A DNA stretch of 64,000 bases from Apostichopus japonicus (taxonomy: Eukaryota; Echinodermata; Holothuroidea; Aspidochirotida; Stichopodidae). Below are positions 10,352 through 21,700 of the stretch, one piece after another. The notes beneath the pieces were generated by a model. It made no database searches. It saw only the letters and a program-made list of their open reading frames with translations, and had not been told where the DNA came from. The position numbers and the translations under genes were made by a program. The DNA lies in assembly GCF_037975245.1 (NCBI RefSeq), contig NC_092573.1:24645265-24709264 (forward strand), read 5' to 3'. The stretch's first letter is position 1, and each line of letters opens with the position of its first letter.

Positions 10352-11984
10352 CCCCTCCCCCAAAATGATCAGAAATTATTTTTAGAATATAGGTTCTCCT
10401 GCCTGCCCCCTCCCCCTATAACACCTTTGGGCTAGCAATCCCCCCCCCCTGGCATTGCTGTCCGTATTAGACTGTCTATCATATTTGGGGGCAATGCTGA
10501 TGACCCATATTCTGACTTTATTAGCCCACATTCACGGTTAATCAGCACACATATAAGCGTTTAATACCCCACATTATGGCCTAACCATTATAATGGGATT
10601 TGGCTTGCTATTTATGCAAGTTTTATCCCTTTCATAATCATTAATGCTTAAATAGAGAACAGACCTGCAAGAATGGGTCTTCCCTCACTTTCAGATTGTT
10701 CCCTTTTATAGACATCCCTTGCAGTTACATTCAAGCAGTTCAATTTGTGACGAACTGAAGAATCAAATTCAGTCTTAAAGGGTGTGAAGACTCGCGCAAA
10801 AAGAAACGTCTTATGCCGGTAATCTGACCTAGTTTCGAATGAGGTGTAACAGAAGTGTTAGACACCACCATCAATCCCAGAAATACACACAAACAGCTTG
10901 CTACCATCGGTAATTAGACACTAGTGAACAGTCAGTACACACAGCTGTGGTCAATACCCACATCACAGTGTACAAACGATACAGAGATGGACATCTCAGG
11001 TCCAGCTAAAGATAACAAGGTATCACGTTTCATTACTGTCTGCAATTTGTAGCGACACGTAAAAACGTCACTTGCAAGAATCGGAGAGTTAACTTTTGCA
11101 GATGACCGCACGCAGTTTGGGGCGAGTCTTCAATGCCTTTAAAGATAGGATTGTACTGGCAGTGTGTATTTCATGAATACCCTTGCCTGTATGAATAACA
11201 CTATTGACGCAGAAAAGAATAAAAATTCCAGGAACGATTCACCATTTGGTTACTTTTTATTTCTTAACAAAAGATCAAAAGGAAAAAAGAAGAAGAAACA
11301 AAATGTCTTAAAAATGGAATTTCAAAAAACCCAAGATTGAATTTGTATTTTCATATGGAAGACAATAGGACAAAATGGGTTTAAAAACAATACGTCATAC
11401 CAAAAAAATGACTGAACTCTACGGGCGAACTGTCAAAGTTGTTCCTCTTTTATAGATATGATGCTACTTATGGAGGATACCTGATGGGACTATAATACAA
11501 GGAGGTATCTATACATGGGCATCTCAAATAACCGTAACATTGTTTTACCTTTTTGGCAACTTCCACATACAAAAATTTACCGATACATTTAGAATTATTT
11601 GTGTGTTATTTTGTGTGTTGGATGTGTTCATGACAGTACTAATTTAAAAAATGGCCTTCTTTTTAGATTTGATGCTTTATTTAGTAAAGCAAATGTGAAT
11701 TGACACCAGTTTGGAAGTTTTGCTTGGTCAAATCATTACTCAGTAGGGGGGGGGGGGTGGGGGAGAGGGGGGAATTCAAAGATTAAAATGTTATTCATAA
11801 TTAGGTTAAAGCCATACTTATTACAAATTATTACACACTCATAAATGTTTTGACCCCATCATGCGAGCCTGTTGAATTCTTTACTGTGCTTATTTTAAGT
11901 AAGCTACTACTGATACACACCAAAAGTTTAGAGATATATACAGTTAGAAGAGAACCCTTCCATTAACACGGTAAGTATATATGA
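10352..11984. other. Intergenic, G and C homopolymer patches only
   Basis: A C-rich patch occurs at 10400-10451 and a G-rich patch at 11744-11770. I see no coding signal. Confidence 0.6.
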
Positions 11985-11987
11985 ATA

Positions 11988-12741
11988 TTTATTTACGCAA
12001 CGTTACGCAGAGATCCGATTATAGTGTTGTTTTGCAATTCATGTCTGCAACTACACCAGGTGTTGACCAATTGACCAGTGTCACCCAAAGTGTGAACTAT
12101 GAGTTACACAATTTGACTTATCATCCTTTAATTGAACATTATTATTCATGTCGAGGAGTTCATGAATATTCATAACTAATAACTATTCATTCTAGTAGTA
12201 TCCAATCATGTCTAATCTCACCTCAATATGAATTAACAGAAAGATATGTCTACGTTCGAACACAGACAAAACTTTCTATGTATTCCAGATAAATGTAAGT
12301 AAAATATTACTGTCAAAAATTTATACGATTCACTGTGAAAAAATCATTTTTTTCCTTCATTTTGCGAAAACAATAACCCTAAAAGCAACATGAGTTTATA
12401 GGTAATCATACAATGTCATGCAGGAACTGAATGAAGTGTGTGACAAGGTAACAAGATGAAAAGAAATCTTTTGGCTGCAATATTTACAATAAATGCAAAT
12501 TCAATACATGCATATATAGATTAATTCATGAATAGATCACTTCATGGCAACCAACTTGTAGCAAAAAGGGAAGGGAAGGCAAAAAATCTCTATTAAAATG
12601 GTGGTGGGTGCCAGGGAGGGGGGTAGGTGGATTGATAATGACTATAACCTAATAAGGGTCAACTGCCTCCAGTACTTTCCAGCTGAATCTAGTAGTAGCG
12701 ATATATTACATCTGGCAATCCTCTCTCTCTATCTCTCTCGG
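11988..12741 (-). other. Probable HNRNPK 3'UTR
   Basis: Downstream of the TAG, the first canonical AATAAA on the minus strand is at 11993-11988, giving a ~750-nt 3'UTR. An earlier variant ATTAAA lies at 12132-12127. Which is used cannot be decided from sequence alone. Confidence 0.35.
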
Positions 12742-12775
12742 CTAGTATCCACTCTTGCCAGAGTATCGTTTCACG
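12742..12775 (-). CDS. HNRNPK: HNRNPK exon 13: C-terminal tail
   Basis: Found by phase and by the conserved tail. Acceptor GTCTTCACAG|CGTGAA completes Ser and encodes [10 protein letters not shown] before TAG at 12744-12742. Human ends SVKQYSGKFF. The position after a short last intron and the tail similarity make this the genuine terminal coding exon. Confidence 0.93.
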
Positions 12776-15700
12776 CTGTGAAGACAAAGAGACACAAACA
12801 ACTTCAAGAGTGACGTTGGTCATCACAGAAACGAATCGAGGATTACAACTACTACCTCGATAAATAATAAATGCCAATGCAATGAATGCCCCTGTGACAG
12901 ACATCATGTAGACATAGATGTTACAGTTGTGGTTAAATATTATAACACTGCTAGTTAAAAACCCACTTTCAGGTTTCTTCCTTTTCAAATTTCTAAACTA
13001 CGGTGGGTTTTAATGGGTGACTTATAATGTCTGCTGCCAGATAAATATTGATGGGTTTGTGATCATCATGAACGATGTTCGTCAAAAGCTCAAATTTCTG
13101 CATTATTATACTCGACTTGGATTGTAATTACGTTACATTACAAAGAAATTTCAGTTTGCCATGATGATGTCACTCAGTTTGGCTGTGTTGCCAGATGCCT
13201 TCATAAAATTGACCAAAAAAAATGAAATTTCAATATGTGCAAAATGACATGCTATTATGAAAAAATGGCTAATTTAAGGGGTAGAGGTTATGCTTTATAT
13301 ATTTTGGAGAAGCATGACTACTTGCTAATGGGCAAGATTTAAAGTTGTCTTGGATATATAAGCTGCTACAAATGAATGTTATGAAAACCATATGTTAATG
13401 TATGCAAGTGTCTAGCTACCAATGAAGAAGACTCCATTCCTAACCCTACTACCACCGATTCAGACCTCCATCTGGGGCTAGGGCGAGGAATATTCAAGTA
13501 AAGAGCATTTAAAGTTTTCATTGTCTGCTGGGCGAATTCCTCCAAAGAATGGCGATTACTCCACAATAAATGGTAGATTATTAAACAGTCGTCTCTCGTC
13601 AAAGGAGGTTGCTACAGTTCGGCGGCCCGCTTCCAGCGTAAAAGTTCTCTCAAGTTATCAAAACAATGTTCCTTTCTGATGAGATAACTGCCTGGTATTC
13701 CATCTTGTTCTTTCACTCCTCTCCTGTTGTCCATTTTGCCTCGATATAAATGTTTGGTATTCACAACCTGTTGTACCTTTATCCTATCAGTCGGCTGCTA
13801 GCTTCAACAATCAGATTTTCCCGTTTGCCACAGCCGTTTATACGAGCACACCTTCTTCCCTTAACAAACATTGTCTCATCTTCCATAATACAGTGCATGC
13901 TGAAGTTTACCCAGTTAGTAGCTTGCATAAATAAAGGTTAGGTAACATGCACAATCTACATAACCAAAACAAGATGCTTTTTTTTTTTTTTTTTGCCATT
14001 CTGTTTTCAGAAGTAAAATAAGTCTGACCCCTCCCCCCAATCTCCCACTGCAAAAAATCTCCATGCAAACATTTTGGCCAAATGTTGTTATTTGAATGTT
14101 AAATGCTGAGGGACTCCATAAATGACGATGGTATCATAGAGAATGTGGCAAATGACTTTTGAAACCTGACATTTTCTTTTATCTCTTCATTTTTGGCCCT
14201 TTTTAGAATGCTCTTTGCTCTTCAAGAGCAAATAATTTTTGTGTTTTCTACGTCTCCCAAGACCACCCGCTCTCATGATTGCAGATTGTTGATACTGCTT
14301 CAAAGTTCAAAGGTTACAAAAGGGCAAGGCTGGCTGGTGATGATGATGATAAACGTCATTCAAAATGCAGTTTGCATATCGGGTTATGAGATGAGCGAAG
14401 AAAAGCAAATGGCATTAATATCTCTTCTGTTGAGGCAGGTGATGGGTTACAGATGCAAAGGCCGTTTACTCGTCAGTGGCCGACTGTGATTTTTTGTTGC
14501 TCTTGGAATTTCCAACAACAAAAAAATCACCAGTCTTCCATGACGGGCAACGGATGGAAGTTAGTCTTGGTGATGGCGTATGCAAAATTAGCAAAGGATG
14601 GCAAAAAGTAATCAAAAACTTTGAATAAAAGAGAGGTAAATATGTGCGTGGTGAAGGCACTTCCAAAAGAATAGATGCACTGTGATGCTCCAATCGTACT
14701 ACACTAAGGTAAGTTCTCCGTGAGTTATGAAGCGGTTTCATCCTGTCGTTAGACATACTAGTTTAGATGGCACTAGCACTACTGCAGTTTGAATCAATGA
14801 ACAGTGATGATGCTAACTTCAATTTGCTCTTTACTTGAATAATTCCCTCCCCAAACCCCCCACAGGGTTTGAAGTTGGGATGAAAGTCAACCTGGTTTAA
14901 TTAACTCCTCCAGTGACCAGTTTTTACTATGTAAGAGCTAATGACTCCATGAATGCAAAATAATGGATGGACTTAATGCAAGGAAATAATTTTGCATATC
15001 TCAAAAGAGACAAATAACCTTCAACATGATTATTTTGAAAATGGGACAATAAAAATGGGAAGTTTCAAAATTTCAGTTGATCACGACATTATTGGAAAGC
15101 ATGATTGGAAACAATTAATTTCTCATGTCCCTCCATCTATCCACCCAAACATGCTACTACAGAAAAGCATTTTGGGTGCACAATCACAAAATTTTGGGTT
15201 AAGACAAGAGCTTCTTCAAGCTACAGACTAGGTTTCTGTCTCGGGGTAAGGTCATCAAATGTTTTGATGAATTTGTTAGGAACTGACGTAATCATATAAT
15301 GATCTTGTTAGACATCAGTCTCAGTGAAGGAAACGGATAAGGTTGTTACTTGAGAGGATGGATTGCTTTCATGTCTGTTATTTTGCACTGTTAATTTCCT
15401 AGCACAGCAAACTGGTTTAGTAAATTGTTATCGTACTTTTCTTTTTGTCCGTCCGTGCATGACACCTACCTCAGCTGGAGCAGATACTGAGCATTAGTGA
15501 TCTCTTCCTCGTCTCCAGAGATGGTGATGATGCGGTCGTTGGAACCAGGCAGAGCCTCCGCTATCTTGATCTTGGCTCCGGAACGACGACGGATTTCATT
15601 GATCCGTTCACCTCGGGTACCGATGATGGAGCCAGCCAGCTGTGTATTTGAATATACAGCGTGCGGTTTAAAGGAGGAGGTGAAAGGTCATGGATGAACA

Positions 15701-18700
15701 CATGGAAGCATTATGAGACCCATCTCTTGCTAAACATATCAAAATACTACTTTATCACAGTGAGGAGGATAATAAATGACCATAACCACCCCCCTCCCCC
15801 AGTTATCCCTACCAGTGATACAGCATGAACTTCATGAGCCCAATCCCAAGTTTACCAGTGTTATCAAATGGAAACTAACTAGTCCTGTAGCGTGTTACCC
15901 ATACCAATGTTACTAGCTCACAGTGAGGCTACTGAGACCATTATATTTTCATATAATTTCCATCTGCGTCTTCCTCTCCCTGAATGCCCTATGCAGTTAG
16001 TATATTTTTACCTTTCTGAACTGCATTCTCCTCCTCCCCCCTCCCCCAATCTTTTGACAAGAGGCAGTAACTGACAATGCTAGATTGGGTCGCTGATAAA
16101 TGCTACATTCACCTACAAAATCTAGAATAGATATGCAAGTGAGTTTGAAATGTGTTGAAATTTCAAGCTCTAAATTCTAAACCTGGCCTCAGGTCAGCAA
16201 AAAAAGACCCCTAAAAGATTTAGACAAATGGAACAAATATTTGCATAATCTCAGGCAGCCAATCAAGTGAGTCATGTTCACTACATTTGGGGCCACAAAT
16301 TTGGAGGTAAACAGGAAACCAGGGGTGGCGGGAGATCATCAACGACGCCCTTGTCAGACAATAATTATTCACATTATTCAAACTTCAGGAAAAAAACCAA
16401 CGGTTTCTCCATTTTTTAATCAATTCCGTTAAGGTACTGCCAAGTCCTAACTCTGAAAACGAACAAATCATCCGTATGTAACAAAAATAAAGTCTTTGGT
16501 TTACTCACGTCTCTCGGGATGGTGACTTGGGTGAAGTTCTCGCCTTCTTTCTCACCTGCAAGTTAGGGCGGGTAATGTTAAATATTTAAAATAGATTCAA
16601 GGAATGCAGCTGTATTTAAGTTGTAAAGTATCATCATCATTGAACAACTATTTCAAATAAACTGTATTTTCCTGTAATTCCTCAACTTGGTAGTAAATTT
16701 ACTCTTCTATTTTACTCTTTTCGTATTTTTTTTTCTTTTACGGTACAGCGGACAAGCACATTCTTTTTATTTGAAACTGGGAATTGTAGAGTGAATGTTG
16801 GACAAACTCGAAAAATCAAATTATCCACTGTAGTAGTGATGGTATCAACTTGATAGGTAAATTTGTGAATAATTGAGAAACCATACATTTTAAAAATGAA
16901 ATTACCTTCAAAGGTCTTCTCCCCGAATGAGAAGTTGTCTGTGTCCTGTTAACAAGATAAGAAGTAGAGTCACATACCACCATTGGATCTAATCTCACTG
17001 AGTCAATGATCACAATGCATTATGAGTGTATGAACTTGGAATTATAGAGGTTAAACGTCTACTATACGATGTAAAAATGCCACTTTCTCCAGTGATTTTC
17101 AACAAAAAAAGGATGATTTTTCAACAATTTGGGGGGGGGCGGGGTAATAAAGATTGTGGTGACCCTCTGATTAATCAACAGTGGCCTATCAATTATTGTA
17201 TAAGACTCACCCTATCACGAGAATAGTCAAACTGTTCGCTGTAAAATTAGAAAGAGAACAAAATATGATTGCTAGTGGTTTGAGCAAACGGGAGGATTGT
17301 CGTGATTAAATGATTAAATCCATCAACAGGTAAAATGTTAATATTTGCAAACAGCAAGTTTTCAAGATGGTACCACCAATATATTATTAATGATAATGAT
17401 TCTACTATTCCAACAAGAGAAATAAAAACATGAGAACACATCTAATAACATTTTCATCCATACGGATAAACTGAAACCGTGAAATAATCCAATGATTCTT
17501 CTACCTTGTCCCTTCTTTTTTGTAATCCTGGATCAGGTCAAGAAACAAATTTTTTTTTCATGCAAGTACTGAGAGCAACATGTGACTTACTTCATCCCCC
17601 TCCTTGGGCCTCTGCTACCACCGCCTCCTCCACCACCACCTCCTCCTCCTCCTCCACCACCTCCACCACCACCGCCATAGCGGCCCATGTTCTGACGGCC
17701 ACCTCTCATCAGGAATGGCGGGCCACGTCCACCACCACGTCTGTCCGGGCCGCCCATCCGGTTTGGAACGGGTGGGAACGAATTGTAGCCTTGTGGGATA
17801 TCCAGGACGTAGTGGCCTCCATAGTTGCCCCCTCCATAGCAGAATGGATCATAGAACTGCACAGGTCCTTTGATTGGTGCCTGATGAAAGTAGAGAAGAA
17901 GACCTCAACTGAACGGTCTCATATGGAAGATACTGCAGTTAACTAGGGTACATGCACAATCAATGCATCTCTCATAATAACATAGAGAGAAGAGGAACAC
18001 ATTTCTGAATAAAAAGTTGCATATCCAACCACCAATCTTTTTCAGGGCTACCACCTTCGGTGGGAAGCAAAATGTGGCCACACACACAATGATTCTAATT
18101 GTGGCCTTTTATTAATTTTTTTTTAACCTTCCTCATAACCCTCCCCTCTAAGACTTTTCAAACAACTCTTCAATAAACTTGATGCCACACTTCTATCCTG
18201 GAATGCATGGATTTACAATGCATGCCAATAAGATCTCATCTCCCTCTATAAATATTATCAACAAGAAAACAAAGCTTACGTCTTGAACCACTTTCAGAGT
18301 CCTCCTTATTCCTTCGACCACCAACGGTGCTGTTCCGTTGAACTGTACGACCCTCTCCGATGAGTTAGGGCAGCACTCTGTGTACACTTTAATCTGGGCC
18401 TTTGATTTCTAAGAAAAGAAAAGAGAGTGAGGCATAAAATAGAAGGTACAAATAGTCAATTTTTTTTTTTTAACTTTCATCTGAGCCAGTAGCATTCTTA
18501 GCTGGTGACTGACTACACAACTACAATATAAATAATGACGGTTCCTAGAACTCTGCCTCACATTGCAGCTGCATAGGCCGTCGTGAGATCATGAAAATCC
18601 ATTACTGATGTGCTGAACAAAAATATGTCTGCCCTTCAGAGGAGGATTTAAACGATACTCAAGTAGGAGCTCTGTCTTAATTTTGCTCGTTTTTTGTGTG

Positions 18701-21700
18701 GCCTAAAATAGGAAACCAAGTGTTTCCTTGTGGACAAAGGTATCCACAAAATGCTACCTTCAGGTAATCAGCTGGGTTGATTGGGAGAAAAACTAACCTC
18801 TCTGAGCTCTTTGATCTTGAAACCGGCCCTGCCGATAATTGCTCCAGCTGAACTCTGGTGGACCAAGAGGCGGGCCTCGCTATCTCCATCCTCCTGCTGT
18901 CGCTGCTGCTGCTGTTGCTGCTCTTGTTGTTGTTGTTGTTGCTGCTGACGTCTTCGCTAGATGGAGAAACAAACGAAGCAACAACAAAACATTATTTTTT
19001 TTTTTAAACAGTCTTGAAAGCCTGATGAGTTTCAAGGTAAATGTTTTGCCCACTCAAACACCCATCACGTTTTCATGACAGCGAGAATGTGTGTGTGTGT
19101 AATCATATCGAGGTATTAAAGAGAAAAAAAATACTGTGACAGTTCGAAACGATTACTTGGAAAGGCAGATCGATTACACTGGTTCTGTCACATCTCTGTA
19201 CTTGACGATACCCTCGATACAATATTCATTTCCATCATATCACCTTAGACTAGACACTCAATCTGACAGCTAAAACAACTCACTGCGTAAATGAAACTTC
19301 TGCAAACCTCACCTATCTGACATCTCCTAGCGGTCTCAAGAACGACAGCCTTACTTCTCCAAGACTAGCTTGACTTAACCGTGAACCAGAATGACAAACT
19401 GTTTCATCTTGACCAGAGTAAATGGAACAGCCCTAATTCTACGACGGTTTACAGCCTTCCCGACATGAGCAGGATCACACCATGAACCTTAAAGCATTGC
19501 GAGTATTTTAAATATCACGTTAAATATCGTTGTGATCTTTGAAACTAATCGAGCAAAATGCCAAGACAAATGTAATAGGCAAATTTATGACAGAAACAAA
19601 GGTCCGTCTATGCATTCTCTGAATTAAAATTTGATCTTAACGACTCCTTCTCATTTACAAAAGAACAATAGCACATCCTCTCCGACTAATTGATCAATCA
19701 AACAAGCTTACCCCTCCTTCCTTCAAGAATGGCATCATGTCTTCTAAACATCCCATCACATCACCAAACTTTCCAGAAATGGTCAGTACACTATATGAAA
19801 AGAGAAAAGTTTGACCATAAGTAAACATCGAGAAATCGTAATCAAGTGCATGCAGTGATGATGTATTTGCTCTTTGTTAGGTAGGGCCCTAGATGCTATG
19901 AGACTACCCTTGCGATGGCTTCCAAAACTAACCGAGGATCAAAAAGCTTAGAAATGGCTAACAGCTTGTGGGGTATAACATATGAAATATTTTAGACCTT
20001 CAAACTCACCCTGCTGATCATTCTTCAATTGAATCTGACCCTCTTTTATGACCTAAATGTTAAAATATTGACAATACTCCCCGCCCGCCCCAACCCTCCC
20101 CGGTCACCCCCACCCCTCCTTCCAACCGCACCCCTGATCAAGAAACCTGAAGCATTCATAATAACAATGAAAAACTTAGCCTTATGTATTGTCCATTCAA
20201 AATGCCTGATTGACAATTTGCATATATAATACTAGTTAGTTGAAATATTTAAACATAATTACAGGGTATTTTAAGAGATTTGTAACATTACAAGAAAGCC
20301 ATTCATGGTATTATCCACTTTTTTTCCCTTCTTTTTTATCCTTTTTTTTTGCCATGTGAATTCATGTTAGACAAATTGTAAAGTACAACAGAAACCATAC
20401 TGTGACTGGCTGCAACATAACAGGCTGACAAAAGAGAAAATCTGATAATTTCATAGGTTACATCACATAAGCTGCTGGATCATAAAGCATCGAGTACAGT
20501 ATGAGAATGTTATAAGACCTAATAGATGGCAACATCATCCACAAGGAGTTGTTAATATTCCTTTCACTTCAGATTTAATGGCATGCAGAACATTTTGGCA
20601 TATATTTTAACTAATAAGAGGGGTTTCGCTTTAGAGATATTTGGTTGTTATACAAATTTTCCGGAAAAAGAAATAAAAATCCTCTTTGTTATATTAAATA
20701 CCTTGTGAAAACTACTCAACCTTGAAGATAGCAAATGAATGATACATATTAAAACAAATATCCCGCAGATTCATGCGAGGACGAATAAGTTTTAGAGCAC
20801 CTTGTTATGAAGCTTACTGAGCATTTCTCTCTCTCTTACTAGAAATAAACTTCTCCTGCCATCATCTACCAATGAAACATCAAATCCTCTTCTGAAGCAA
20901 TAATTCAGATCTGTTTCATTTCAAAGTCCCATCTCCCTTTATAACCTCATCAACAACTTTTAAAACCTGTTATGCATCTCCTGACACACATACATCTCAA
21001 ACTTACAAAACATGTTTGACATGTTTTATTCAGGTTGTTTTACATCCCCCCCCCCCCCCCTCCTTTGAGACTGTTTTCGGTCGATGACAAAACAGAATTT
21101 AGAAATAGACGCAAATCCATGTGAGAGTAGAGAAACCCACCAGTATGCCAGTAAAACTTTAATGTTTGTTCACAAGTCCCCATTTTGCTTTCTTCTCCAT
21201 TCCCCCACCCCCAATCCCCCATCATCTTAACCAGATTTAACATGGAGTGATACAAAATTCTACAAATAACCAAACAAGCTACGACATATATGAGCCGCCG
21301 TATGCTGAACTGAAAGCATGTGTTAGACTTACACATTACCAAAAGCAATTACCTATATGTATATAGTACTGTTCTGAAATATTCTGTGAATGATAAACTG
21401 ACCAAAGCAACACTTAACTGTACATATTAGAATGTTCTCTGTACAATTTATGAGTTTCCCCTCCCCCCTCACTCCACAAAACATCACCAGTCCCCCTTTT
21501 CTGCCTTAAATTACAAAAATAAAATAAAATAAAATAAAAATAAATTGCTTAAAACCTGCATGATTGAATGGTTTTTGCTAGCAACTACTGCAATATATAT
21601 TTCATTGTTCATGCAAGAAATATTATGTCATTCAATTTTCTTTTTTTCAGCTGATAATAACATAAAAAGTAGAGGGGGGCCACCCACTTTTAGAGACTTT

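Larger units (their letters stand above)
15640..18797 (-). other. HNRNPK introns 6-11 (short)
   Basis: Intervening sequences of 265-869 bp between exons 6 and 12. They contain only C/G patches (15786-15800, 16030-16048, 17131-17145) and T runs at acceptors; no additional exon was recognised. Confidence 0.6.

Noticed and set aside
15440-15470. HNRNPK stop by read-through at TAG just after exon 12
   Set aside because: The donor is strong, and a phase-matched exon 13 encoding the conserved SVKRYSGK tail was found at 12742-12775.
17506-17946. 146-codon plus-strand open frame over HNRNPK exon 8
   Set aside because: It mirrors the GGN glycine repeat on the opposite strand (Thr/Ser/His-rich) and has no independent coding evidence.
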